This document shows, piece by piece, positions 1 to 7,519 of a stretch of 64,000 nucleotides of DNA. Numbering within the stretch: position 1 is the first letter of the stretch; each line of letters opens with the position of its first letter. The notes under the pieces were generated by a model. It made no database searches and was not told where the DNA came from. It saw only the letters and a program-made list of their open reading frames with translations. The stretch is taken from contig NZ_JABWSY010000022.1 in NCBI RefSeq assembly GCF_013396335.1, forward strand, positions 18,844 to 82,843. The letters are read 5' to 3'. The position numbers and the translations under genes were made by a program. The DNA comes from Bacillus sp. EB106-08-02-XG196 (GTDB taxonomy: Bacteria; Bacillota; Bacilli; Bacillales; Cytobacillaceae).

Positions 1-805
1 TTTGGCCCAAGAGCGTAACCTCCTGGTAGCCTTGTGCAGCTAAATGGCGTACTTCTTGGATAATCTCATCAGGACGACGGCTTCGCTCTTTACCACGTGT
101 AAATGGAACAATACAATAGGTACAAAATTTGTCACAGCCGTACATAATGTTAACCCACGCCTTAATATTTCCGCGTCTTACTTTTGGAAGGTTTTCGATA
201 ACATCACCTTCTTTTGACCAAACCTCTACTACCATTTCTTTGGACATGTATGCTTCATGTAAGATATTTGGCAGACGATGAATATTGTGTGTACCGAAAA
301 TCATATCAACTTGGTTATATGTTTTTAGAATCTTATTAACTACGGATTCTTCCTGTGACATACATCCACATACACCCAATAGTAAATCTGGCTTTTCTAA
401 CTTTAAATGCTTTAAATGCCCTAGTTCACCAAACACTTTGTTTTCTGCATTTTCACGAATTGCGCAGGTATTTAAAAGAATAACATTGGCATCCTCTGTT
501 GAATCTGTAGGTTCATACCCAAGAGCCAAAAAGATCCCTGCCATTACTTCCGTATCATGTTCATTCATTTGGCAGCCATAGGTACGGATATAAAACTTAC
601 GACCTTCTCCCATACCGCGAAATTCTTCTGGAATAGAGAAATCGTTATGATACTTCACTTCTTCTTTACCACGCTTTTTAGCGTCTTTTAAAGAAGGTGC
701 AGTAATTACTTGCTCAAAGTACTTACTGTAATCCTTGGCGGATTTTTTGTCCGAAGAATTAGCAGCTTCGATTTGTTGAGCATCTATACGTTGTTTTTCA
801 TTCAT
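1..805 (-). CDS. miaB: tRNA-2-methylthio-N6-dimethylallyladenosine synthase MiaB, 3' part cut by window edge
   Basis: Radical-SAM methylthiotransferase that adds the 2-methylthio group to i6A37 of tRNAs. About 268 N-terminal codons are visible and the reading frame runs off base 1; the family is about 500 residues. The start is the ATG at 805, preceded by AAAGGAGA on the minus strand. The N-terminal cluster-binding cysteines are present in YGCQMNEHD (Cys78), NTCAIREN and GVCGCMSQE, and the radical-SAM motif appears as CDKFCTYC (C-x3-C-x2-C). The long charged N-terminal extension before the first cysteine is normal for Bacillus MiaB. It lies downstream of korAB, separated by a terminator, so it probably has its own promoter in the gap 806-942. 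Confidence 0.95.
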   Translation of the reverse strand, partial: MNEKQRIDAQQIEAANSSDKKSAKDYSKYFEQVITAPSLKDAKKRGKEEVKYHNDFSIPEEFRGMGEGRKFYIRTYGCQMNEHDTEVMAGIFLALGYEPTDSTEDANVILLNTCAIRENAENKVFGELGHLKHLKLEKPDLLLGVCGCMSQEESVVNKILKTYNQVDMIFGTHNIHRLPNILHEAYMSKEMVVEVWSKEGDVIENLPKVRRGNIKAWVNIMYGCDKFCTYCIVPFTRGKERSRRPDEIIQEVRHLAAQGYQEVTLLGQ

Positions 806-942
806 GAATAATAAATCTCCTTTCAATCGGATTAAAATTTGTCTATGAAAAGGTAATTTTTTCCCTGTACTAGTGTATTAGGATCCTGCCTAACATACCT
901 CTGCACATTATTATAGTATAAAGGTTAATAGGCTTGAAAACA

Positions 943-975
943 ATAGAAAATCCCGTAGTAATCTACTACGGGACT
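943..975 (-). terminator. Rho-independent terminator after korB
   Basis: TCCCGTAGTA (951-960) pairs perfectly with TACTACGGGA (964-973) around a 3-nt loop. On the minus strand it is followed by TTTTCTATTG. It lies 12 nt beyond the korB stop. Confidence 0.9.
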
Positions 976-986
976 TTCTAATAACT

Positions 987-1853
987 TTACATAAATTCAT
1001 TAACTAATTTATCAAAGTATTCTTGATCAAGGTTAAGATCTGCTTTTGCTAATGGAGTTTCGGAGTAATTATTAATCAATTCCTGGTAGGATTTACGTTC
1101 TGTGTTTTGATAAATCAAACCAGTAACTAAACCATTATGCTTCATCAATGTCTGCATAGCGTTTTCACGGTTTGAAGGATCATATCCTTCAATATCACTT
1201 AACTTCGTTAGATTTTCTTTAAACCAATCATAAGTGTTGACCTTATTATAGGTTACACAAGGACTGTAAACGTTAATTAAAGAGAACCCTTTATGCTTAA
1301 TGCCTGCTTCAATTAATGCAGTTAGGTCTTTAAGATCTGTAGAGAAACTTTGTGCAACAAATGTTGCCCCTGCAGTTAAAGCCATCTCCATTGGTGAAAT
1401 CGGTTGTTCAATCGAACCTAGCGGCGATGATTTCGTTTTAAAGCCGGTAGCAGAACGTGGAGACGTTTGTCCTTTTGTTAAACCATAGATTTGGTTATCC
1501 ATAACAATGTAAGTGATATCTACATTACGACGGATCGCATGAATCGTGTGTCCCATACCGATAGCAAAACCGTCACCGTCACCGCCAGAAGCGATAACCG
1601 TTAAATCACGGTTTGCCATTTTTACACCTTGAGCGATTGGTAATGAACGGCCATGAATACCATGGAAGCCATATGAATTAATATAACCAGAGATACGACC
1701 AGAACATCCGATTCCAGAAATAACAGCTAAGTTTTCAGGCTCTAGCCCTACATTTGCTGCTGCACGTTGCATTGCCGCTTGTACAGAGAAGTCGCCACAG
1801 CCAGGGCACCAGTTCGGTTTTACATTATTTCTAAATTCTTTAAAAGTGGCCAT
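987..1853 (-). CDS. korB: 2-oxoacid:ferredoxin oxidoreductase, beta (TPP-binding) subunit
   Basis: 288-residue beta subunit of a 2-oxoglutarate/2-oxoacid:ferredoxin oxidoreductase, which oxidatively decarboxylates a 2-oxoacid to an acyl-CoA and reduces ferredoxin. The N-terminal WCPGCGD motif supplies cysteines of the type that bind the Fe-S cluster. GGDGDGFAIGMGH and the following VMDNQIYGLTKGQ form the thiamine diphosphate and Mg-binding region (about residues 90-130). Only 2 nt separate it from the korA stop, so the two are one transcript. No separate gamma, delta or ferredoxin subunit gene is present. The exact substrate (2-oxoglutarate or pyruvate) cannot be read from the sequence; 2-oxoglutarate is the usual assignment for this two-subunit Bacillus type. 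Confidence 0.93.
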   Translation of the reverse strand: MATFKEFRNNVKPNWCPGCGDFSVQAAMQRAAANVGLEPENLAVISGIGCSGRISGYINSYGFHGIHGRSLPIAQGVKMANRDLTVIASGGDGDGFAIGMGHTIHAIRRNVDITYIVMDNQIYGLTKGQTSPRSATGFKTKSSPLGSIEQPISPMEMALTAGATFVAQSFSTDLKDLTALIEAGIKHKGFSLINVYSPCVTYNKVNTYDWFKENLTKLSDIEGYDPSNRENAMQTLMKHNGLVTGLIYQNTERKSYQELINNYSETPLAKADLNLDQEYFDKLVNEFM

Positions 1854-1855
1854 GT

Positions 1856-3592
1856 TTAGAACAACTCCTTACATTTTGTATATACTTCGTGAGGCAGGAA
1901 TGGATTTCCATCATATTTTAAATGTTTAATAATCTTTTCAGCATGCCCAACATTCATTTTCATAATGTTAGCCAATTGACCAGTAGCATTGTTTTCAACA
2001 ACCACTACTTTCTTTGCAGAACGAACAAGCGGTAATACTTCGTCCGTTGGGAATGGGTGAATCAAACGAATATGAGCGTGATTTACTTTCATTCCTTCAT
2101 TTTCTAAACGAACCATAGCTTCCTCAATTACACCTCTAGTTGAATTAAAACCAACTAGTAAAACGTCAGCATCTTCATGCTTAGTGTTTTTATACACTGG
2201 TGTATTGAAACGAATATTTTCAATTTTACGGAATCGCTTGTCCATTTGAGCGTTCCTATTTACTGCCGATTCAGAAGGTTTTCCTGTTTCATCATGTTCA
2301 ACACCAGTTACATGGTGAATACCATTTTTCATACCAGGAATAACACGTGGTGAAACACCATCACTCGTCACTTCATAACGTTTGAAATAAGCTTTATTTT
2401 CATTCTCAGGAATTTCATCCGTTACAAGCTTTCCGCGTCTGATTTCCACTTTATCCATACTTAAAGGTTCAACTGTCTGTTTACCTAAAGATAATTGAAG
2501 GTCAGTAAGAACAATTACAGGACATTGATATTCTTCAGCAAGGTTAAATGCCTCAGTTGTATCATAGAAAGCCTCTTCTACAGTACTTGGCGCCATAACG
2601 ATTTTAGGGATTTCTCCATGTGTTCCATAGATCATAGCCATTAAATCTGACTGTTCTTGCTTTGTTGGTAATCCTGTTGATGGACCGCCACGCTGAGTAT
2701 CAACCACAACAAGTGGAGTCTCAGTTATACCTGAAAGACCAATTGCTTCCATTTTCAATGATAGTCCTGGACCAGCAGATGCCGTAATTGTACGAACACC
2801 AGCATAGTTAGCACCAATTGCCATTGTACAAGCAGCAATTTCATCTTCCGTTTGAATAACTGTACCACCAAGAGCAGGAAGCTTTTTAATTAAATATTCC
2901 ATTATTTCAGAAGCTGGTGTTATTGGGTATGCAGCCATAAAACGACATCCCGCCGCAACTGCTCCCAATGCAATAGCGTCATTTCCAATCATGAACATGC
3001 GCTTCTTGCCGTCAGCTTTTTCAAGTTCCATTATTTCAACGCCATCTACAAGCTGTTTTTTCATATAATCATATCCAGCTTTAATGGCATCCATGTTTTT
3101 CGCAACTACTTGAGCACCTTTTTTACCAAAAATCTCTTGGACTACTTCTTCAAAAACATGAATATCAAGATTCAAGACAGCTGATGTAGCACCAATGGCT
3201 ACCATATTTTTCATTAGGGATGTTCCTAATTCAGTAGCAATTTCTGTAAATGGAACCGCATACAATGCTGCTTGTGTATCTTCTGGTTTCTTCGGCGTGA
3301 ATTTTGCATCCGCAAGTATTACACCTTTGCTGTGTAACTCTTTGTAATTTAAATCGATCGTTTCTTGGTCAAATCCGACAAGAACATCAAGATCATCAGA
3401 GATTGAACGAACTTCTGTCGTACTTACTCTAATTTTGTTGTTTGTATGACCGCCTTTAATACGAGATGAAAAGTGACGATAACCATACAAGTAATAGCCG
3501 AGGCGATTCAATGCAATAGCAAATATTTCCCCAGTACTTTCAATACCTTCCCCTTGTTGTCCGCCAACTTTCCACGAAAGTTGATTGATCAT
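1856..3592 (-). CDS. korA: 2-oxoacid:ferredoxin oxidoreductase, fused gamma-alpha subunit
   Basis: 578 residues. The N-terminal gamma-type domain (about 1-185, starting with the GGQQGEGIESTGE glycine-rich motif) is fused to the alpha/pyrimidine-binding domain (from about 200, with AAYPITPASEIMEYL, then the TEDEIAA segment). The C-terminal transketolase-C-like part ends with VVVVENNATGQLA. The start ATG at 3592 has AAGGGGTG upstream. It forms an operon with korB. Upstream are a sigma-A promoter (3738-3766), a cre-like site over the likely start point and a 24-bp palindrome in the leader, which suggest carbon-source control. In B. subtilis this position between spoVS and miaB holds tdh-kbl. Confidence 0.93.
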   Translation of the reverse strand: MINQLSWKVGGQQGEGIESTGEIFAIALNRLGYYLYGYRHFSSRIKGGHTNNKIRVSTTEVRSISDDLDVLVGFDQETIDLNYKELHSKGVILADAKFTPKKPEDTQAALYAVPFTEIATELGTSLMKNMVAIGATSAVLNLDIHVFEEVVQEIFGKKGAQVVAKNMDAIKAGYDYMKKQLVDGVEIMELEKADGKKRMFMIGNDAIALGAVAAGCRFMAAYPITPASEIMEYLIKKLPALGGTVIQTEDEIAACTMAIGANYAGVRTITASAGPGLSLKMEAIGLSGITETPLVVVDTQRGGPSTGLPTKQEQSDLMAMIYGTHGEIPKIVMAPSTVEEAFYDTTEAFNLAEEYQCPVIVLTDLQLSLGKQTVEPLSMDKVEIRRGKLVTDEIPENENKAYFKRYEVTSDGVSPRVIPGMKNGIHHVTGVEHDETGKPSESAVNRNAQMDKRFRKIENIRFNTPVYKNTKHEDADVLLVGFNSTRGVIEEAMVRLENEGMKVNHAHIRLIHPFPTDEVLPLVRSAKKVVVVENNATGQLANIMKMNVGHAEKIIKHLKYDGNPFLPHEVYTKCKELF

Positions 3593-3676
3593 GACTTACA
3601 CCCCTTTGGATATGTAAAAAGTATATTTTATAAATCTCTAATAGTGTAGCACAATTCCGAGTAATTCACTATATTT

Positions 3677-3700
3677 TAGCCTTTAAAGCTTTAAAGGCTA
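3677..3700. repeat. 24-bp perfect palindrome in the korA leader
   Basis: TAGCCTTTAAAG is followed directly by its reverse complement, with no spacer. It lies about 85 bp upstream of the korA start and downstream of the predicted promoter. Neither side has a T-tract, so it is not a simple intrinsic terminator. It could be an operator or an RNA hairpin in the leader. Confidence 0.8.
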
Positions 3701-3723
3701 ACTCAATTGAAACTAGGAGATGT

Positions 3724-3737
3724 ACTAAACGCTTACA
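3724..3737 (-). promoter_or_regulatory. cre-like site (CcpA) over the korA transcription start
   Basis: The minus strand reads TGTAAGCGTTTAGT. This matches 12 of 14 positions of the cre consensus TGWAANCGNTNWCA; the two mismatches are at the 3' end. It directly follows the predicted -10 box, a position from which CcpA would repress. Confidence 0.45.
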
Positions 3738-3766
3738 ATTCTAGACCTCTAAACCAAAAATTGCAA
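3738..3766 (-). promoter_or_regulatory. Candidate sigma-A promoter for korAB
   Basis: On the minus strand, -35 TTGCAA (3761-3766), a 17-nt spacer and -10 TAGAAT (3738-3743). The start point would be near 3731, giving a leader of about 140 nt. Confidence 0.55.
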
Positions 3767-3930
3767 CCCTTTCAGACGAAATATTGTCTAAAATATGAAT
3801 ATTTTTTTATATTTTAAAAATTGACATTTATTAATTCCGCATATCCCCATATAAAATTGATGTAAAACGTTGTTGCTATGCGATTTATTAATAAATCTAA
3901 TAAAATATATTATTTCAACACTTAAACTCA

Positions 3931-3944
3931 GAAAGCGTTTTCAT
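3931..3944 (-). promoter_or_regulatory. Upstream cre-like site
   Basis: The minus strand reads ATGAAAACGCTTTC, which with the next base gives TGAAAACGCTTTCT. Only the last base differs from the cre consensus TGWAANCGNTNWCA. It is about 190 bp upstream of the predicted korA promoter and about 45 bp beyond the spoVS terminator, so korAB is the likely target. Confidence 0.5.
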
Positions 3945-3979
3945 TTATACTAGAATAACATTTTTCTTATATTTTGTAT

Positions 3980-4012
3980 ATAAAAATACCTGCTTATAAT
4001 TTAAGCAGGTAA
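3980..4012 (-). terminator. Terminator after spoVS
   Basis: ACCTGCTTA (3988-3996) pairs with TAAGCAGGT (4002-4010). On the minus strand the hairpin is followed by ATTTTTATAT. It lies about 47 nt past the spoVS stop. Confidence 0.85.
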
Positions 4013-4057
4013 AAGATTGTTTTATTCTTCTTTATCACTTCATTGATTCTATCTCTT

Positions 4058-4318
4058 TCATCTTGGTTCAACAATCAGCTTTATAGCCGTGCGTTCTTCA
4101 CCATCAATCTGAATATCAGTGAACGCAGGGATGCAAATCAAATCAACTCCGCTAGGTGCTACAAATCCTCTTGCAATCGCTACTGCCTTAACAGCTTGAT
4201 TCAATGCACCTGCACCAATCGCCTGTATTTCTGCTGCACCTCTTTCACGCAGAACTCCAGCAAGTGCACCAGCTACAGAATTAGGATTAGATTTTGCTGA
4301 AACTTTTAATATTTCCAT
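4058..4318 (-). CDS. spoVS: Stage V sporulation protein S
   Basis: 86-residue SpoVS, a small Alba-like nucleic-acid-binding protein needed for progression past stage V of sporulation. The sequence from MEILKVSAKSNPNSVAG to the C-terminal KLIVEPR is the almost invariant family form. The start ATG at 4318 has GGGGGAG 7 nt upstream. An open frame continues about 40 codons upstream, but it has no family similarity and overlaps the promoter region. A sigma-H-like promoter at 4403-4430 fits the known sigma-H control of spoVS in B. subtilis. It is transcribed alone, with a terminator downstream and a dispersed repeat upstream. Confidence 0.96.
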   Translation of the reverse strand: MEILKVSAKSNPNSVAGALAGVLRERGAAEIQAIGAGALNQAVKAVAIARGFVAPSGVDLICIPAFTDIQIDGEERTAIKLIVEPR

Positions 4319-4402
4319 TCCTAGCTCCCCCTTGTATAATCCCGATCCTGGCATGAGCAGTTTCATGAGCAAATCAGGTATATAAGATTCCACTGCTACT
4401 AT

Positions 4403-4430
4403 ATTCATTCTGCAAAAGACATATTCCGGC
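4403..4430 (-). promoter_or_regulatory. Candidate sigma-H promoter for spoVS
   Basis: The minus strand has GCCGGAATA (4422-4430), a 12-nt spacer and AATGAAT (4403-4409). This fits the sigma-H patterns RNAGGAWWW and RNNGAAT with one mismatch in the -35 box. The assignment leans on the known sigma-H dependence of spoVS. Confidence 0.4.
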
Positions 4431-4466
4431 TTGGACAAAAAAAGTGCATATTTATCGGTGAAATTT

Positions 4467-4709
4467 GAAAAGCGGAAGCGCCTTGTACAGGGGCGACAGG
4501 CATAAGACGAGCCGGCGAGAAGGTTGGTCTTTACCTTCTTGACGGATTGTCAGAAATGTGGAGGCGACTGTCCTGGGACGAAGGAATAAGACGAACCCTG
4601 CAAGAAGGCGCTTTTTGCCTTCTTCAGGGGGTGGCTTATTCCTCGAGTCCCAAGGAGCCGAAACTAGACAAGCTTATGACCCCGAGCCCCTAGGCTGCTT
4701 GCGCTAGAC
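4467..4709 (+). repeat. Dispersed hairpin repeat, copy A, carrying a nested relative
   Basis: Element running from GAAAAGCGGAAGCGCC to the CTAGAC end, in the same orientation as copies at 26258, 36147 and 63739. Relative to those copies it is split after GACGGATTG (4549) and resumes at GCTTATGACC (4672). Without the insert it is 121 nt. Its right end has the variant GGCTGCTTGCGCTAGAC, shared with the remnant at 33761. It starts a few bases beyond the ymdB terminator T-tract. Confidence 0.85.
4550..4671 (+). repeat. Nested, diverged member of the same repeat family inside copy A
   Basis: This 122-nt insert has the same architecture as the host element with different bases. The arms GGGAC/GTCCC, AATAAG/CTTATT and GAAGGC/GCCTTC replace GGGGC/GCCCC, CATAAG/CTTATG and GAAGGT/ACCTTC, and it ends in a CTAGAC-type tail. 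It interrupts a sequence that is continuous in copies B, C and D. Confidence 0.75.
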
Positions 4710-4711
4710 AA

Positions 4712-4740
4712 AGAAATAACCTTCCAAAAGTGGAAGGTTA
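4712..4740 (-). terminator. Terminator overlapping the ymdB stop
   Basis: TAACCTTCCA (4717-4726) pairs with TGGAAGGTTA (4731-4740) around a 4-nt loop. The minus strand continues TTTCTTTGTC. The stop codon of ymdB lies in the first arm. Confidence 0.8.
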
Positions 4741-5535
4741 AGAATACCAAGGATTATCTTCATTTATTAAAATTCTTTCCATTTTTTTGCTCTTGCCAGT
4801 TTTTCTGTCAAGTTCCATGTAGACTCCACTAAGCTGGGTTCTACCCGCTTTAGGGACTTCAAATCTTACTGGCAGGCTTGTAAGGAATTTGGTAATGACC
4901 GCTTCCCTTTCCATACCAAGAATTCCATCATATGGACCTGTCATCCCTACATCCGTTAAATAGCCTGTGCCGCCTGGCAGGATACGGCTATCAGCGGTTT
5001 GAACATGTGTATGTGTGCCTACAACAGCTGAAACTCTTCCATCTAAGTACCAGCCCATTGCCTGCTTTTCGCTTGTTGCTTCTGCATGGAAATCCACAAA
5101 GATAAATGGTGTTCTCTCTTGTGCTATTTCCACTAATTCATCCGCCTTTTTAAAAGGACAATCTAGTGGCGGCATAAAAGTGCGCCCTTGTAAATTGATA
5201 ACTGCTACTTCTACGTCATTTACCTTAAAAAATACTAATCCTTTACCAGGGGTACCTTCAGGGAAATTTGCCGGCCGTACCATATTCTTTGCCGATTCGA
5301 TGAATTCAAAAATCTCCTTGTTATCCCACGAGTGGTTTCCGAGCGTTACAGCCTGTGCACCGGAACCCAAAAACTCCCGATAAATCTTTTCTGTAATCCC
5401 TCTGCCTCCTGCAGCATTTTCACCATTAATTATCGTAAAATTAGGTCTATATTTTTCTTTAATTTTTGGCACATACTCTTTCACCATATCTCGGCCCGGT
5501 GAGCCTACAACATCTCCAATAAATAATAAGTTCAT
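4738..5535 (-). CDS. ymdB: YmdB-family metallophosphoesterase (2',3'-cyclic nucleotide phosphodiesterase)
   Basis: 265-residue calcineurin-like phosphoesterase of the YmdB family. In B. subtilis YmdB hydrolyses 2',3'-cyclic nucleotides and influences the choice between motility and biofilm. The metal and catalytic motifs are all visible: FIGDVVGSPGRD at the N-terminus, NGENAAGG, GNHSWDN, DFHAEATSEK and GTHTHVQTAD. The start is the ATG of MNLLFIGD at 5535, after AAAGGA; an upstream in-frame ATG adds 15 residues that the family lacks. It lies downstream of rny as in B. subtilis but is separated by the rny terminator. Confidence 0.95.
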   Translation of the reverse strand: MNLLFIGDVVGSPGRDMVKEYVPKIKEKYRPNFTIINGENAAGGRGITEKIYREFLGSGAQAVTLGNHSWDNKEIFEFIESAKNMVRPANFPEGTPGKGLVFFKVNDVEVAVINLQGRTFMPPLDCPFKKADELVEIAQERTPFIFVDFHAEATSEKQAMGWYLDGRVSAVVGTHTHVQTADSRILPGGTGYLTDVGMTGPYDGILGMEREAVITKFLTSLPVRFEVPKAGRTQLSGVYMELDRKTGKSKKMERILINEDNPWYS

Positions 5536-5607
5536 TTGTAATCCTTTCGTGATGCATTTATTTACTATAAATTGTATCACACTTTTATTTTATTTAACCG
5601 TTAGACA

Positions 5608-5651
5608 CCTAGCAAAAAAATAAAGCAGTGCATAAGCACCGCTTTATTTTG
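5608..5651 (-). terminator. Terminator after rny
   Basis: AATAAAGC (starting near 5619) pairs with GCTTTATT around an inner TGC/GCA stem. The minus strand is followed by seven Ts. The second arm overlaps the rny stop codon. Confidence 0.85.
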
Positions 5652-7203
5652 CGTATTCCACAGCCCGTGTTTCACGGATGACTGTCACTTTTATATGTCC
5701 TGGATAATCTAGTTCTTCTTCGATTCGTTTCCGAATATCTCGAGCCAAACGATGTGCAGCTAAATCATCAACTGCATCAGGTCTAACAATAATCCGCACC
5801 TCACGTCCAGCTTGAATGGCGAAGGATTTCTCAACACCATCATAGGACTCAGAAATCTCTTCCAGCTTTTCTAAGCGACGGATATAGTTTTCTAGAGTTT
5901 CACTACGTGCTCCAGGTCTTGCAGCTGATAATGCATCTGCAGCAGCCACTAGAACGGATATGGTTGATGTTGGTTCCGTATCACCATGGTGGGAGGCGAT
6001 ACTGTTGATAACCACTGGGTGTTCCTTGTATTTAGTTGCAAGTTCAACCCCAATTTCAACATGGCTTCCTTCCACTTCATGGTCAATTGCTTTTCCGATA
6101 TCATGCAATAGCCCTGCACGACGTGCCAGCGTTTCATCCTCACCAAGTTCAGCTGCAAGTAAGCCAGACAGCTGAGCAACCTCCATTGAGTGCTTTAGGA
6201 CATTTTGTCCATAACTTGTACGGAACTTTAAGCGTCCAAGGATTTTAATAAGATCCGGATGTAATCCATGAACACCGACTTCAAAGGTCGTTTGTTCACC
6301 CACTTCACGAATATACTCATCCACTTCACGACGTGATTTTTCTACCATTTCCTCAATACGCGCAGGATGGATACGTCCATCTTGAACTAACTTTTCAAGC
6401 GCCAATCGAGCCGTTTCACGGCGGATTGGGTCGAATCCTGATAGAATTACTGCCTCTGGCGTATCATCGATAATCAAATCAATTCCCGTAAGTGTTTCTA
6501 GAGTACGGATATTTCTTCCTTCACGGCCAATAATACGACCCTTCATTTCATCATTTGGAAGGTTGACTACAGATACAGTCGTTTCCGCTACATGGTCAGC
6601 AGCGCAACGCTGGATTGCTAGCGATAGAATTTCTTTCGCTTTCTTATCTGCTTCCTCTTTCGCGCGGTTTTCACTTTCCTTAATCATTATCGCAGTGTCA
6701 TAGGTTAATTCCTGCTCCATTTTATCGATAATGATGTTCTTCGCTTCCTCACGAGTTAAACTCGAAATACGTTCAAGTTCAGTTTGTTGTTTTCGTACCA
6801 ACTCGTCCACTTTGCTTTCCATCTGTTCAATATGCTGTTGTCTTTGGTTTAGAGAATCATCCTTCTTTTCTAATTGAATTTCTCGTTTATTTAACGATTC
6901 ATCCTTTCGATCTAAATTCTCTTCTCTTTGCAGTAAACGGTTTTCTTGTTTTTGCAGTTCATTTCTTCGTTCACGAACCTCACGTTCGGCTTCTGTACGA
7001 AGCTTGTGAATTTCATCCTTTGCCTCAAGCAAAGCTTCTTTCTTCAATGAATCAGCGTCACGCTTTGCATCTTCAAGAATCTGCTCTGCAGCATTCTTTG
7101 CACCTGCTATTTTTGCCTCAGCAATGGATTTACGAACAAAATAGCCAACAACGGCACCGACGATAATGCCAAGCAAAATGGAGATGATAGTAATAGTGTC
7201 CAT
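5644..7203 (-). CDS. rny: Ribonuclease Y
   Basis: 519-residue membrane-anchored endoribonuclease that starts the decay of many mRNAs. An N-terminal membrane helix (about residues 4-24, IISILLGIIVGAVVGYFV) is followed by a long charged coiled coil (about 30-190). The KH domain (about 205-270) contains GRIIGREGRNIRTLE. The HD domain (about 330-430) contains the HDIGKAIDHE metal motif. The length is normal for the family. The start ATG at 7203 follows GAGGAGGTG. A strong sigma-A promoter lies 137 bp upstream. B. subtilis has pbpX between recA and rny; here the gap holds only promoter and terminator. Confidence 0.97.
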   Translation of the reverse strand: MDTITIISILLGIIVGAVVGYFVRKSIAEAKIAGAKNAAEQILEDAKRDADSLKKEALLEAKDEIHKLRTEAEREVRERRNELQKQENRLLQREENLDRKDESLNKREIQLEKKDDSLNQRQQHIEQMESKVDELVRKQQTELERISSLTREEAKNIIIDKMEQELTYDTAIMIKESENRAKEEADKKAKEILSLAIQRCAADHVAETTVSVVNLPNDEMKGRIIGREGRNIRTLETLTGIDLIIDDTPEAVILSGFDPIRRETARLALEKLVQDGRIHPARIEEMVEKSRREVDEYIREVGEQTTFEVGVHGLHPDLIKILGRLKFRTSYGQNVLKHSMEVAQLSGLLAAELGEDETLARRAGLLHDIGKAIDHEVEGSHVEIGVELATKYKEHPVVINSIASHHGDTEPTSTISVLVAAADALSAARPGARSETLENYIRRLEKLEEISESYDGVEKSFAIQAGREVRIIVRPDAVDDLAAHRLARDIRKRIEEELDYPGHIKVTVIRETRAVEYAK

Positions 7204-7339
7204 CGTTACACCTCCTCTTGCTATGAACTTTTTTGTTACACTTTTTTAAGTGTCGGCATGTATATTGGTTAGGTTCAACATACAGCAAGCACCAGGCTTT
7301 TCATTGTAATATTAACAAAAATGTAAAATATACATGTTA

Positions 7340-7368
7340 ATTGTAAATGTGTGTATATTCATTGTCAA
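7340..7368 (-). promoter_or_regulatory. Sigma-A promoter for rny
   Basis: On the minus strand, -35 TTGACA (7363-7368, consensus), a 17-nt spacer and -10 TACAAT (7340-7345). The rest of the 316-nt gap between recA and rny shows only the recA terminator and AT-rich sequence. Confidence 0.75.
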
Positions 7369-7483
7369 GGGTAACTCCTGGCAGCTTTTTGAAATATTTA
7401 GACTTTGTTCATAGTTTAACAATATTTAGATTAATATTACGCGAATAAATATACACAAAGATTAATAAATATGCATTTTGTTA

Positions 7484-7517
7484 AAAAGAGCAAAACCTAA
7501 TCAGGCTTTGCTCTTTT
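7484..7517 (-). terminator. Terminator after recA
   Basis: AAAAGAGCAAA (7484-7494) pairs with TTTGCTCTTTT (7507-7517), with an inner CCT/AGG pair. It starts 3 nt beyond the recA stop. Confidence 0.85.
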
Positions 7518-7519
7518 GG

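Noticed and set aside
3831..3862. Plus-strand TTGACA as a promoter
   Set aside because: The only TATAAA-like box is about 22 nt away, and no plus-strand gene follows.
4043..4300. Plus-strand open frames opposite known genes (spoVS, rny, infB, polC and others)
   Set aside because: They are antisense shadows of strongly conserved minus-strand genes, with Cys/Ser-rich products and no ribosome binding sites.
4319..4438. 40-codon in-frame extension upstream of spoVS
   Set aside because: SpoVS is a very conserved 86-residue protein, a good ribosome binding site precedes the internal ATG, and the extension covers the probable sigma-H promoter.
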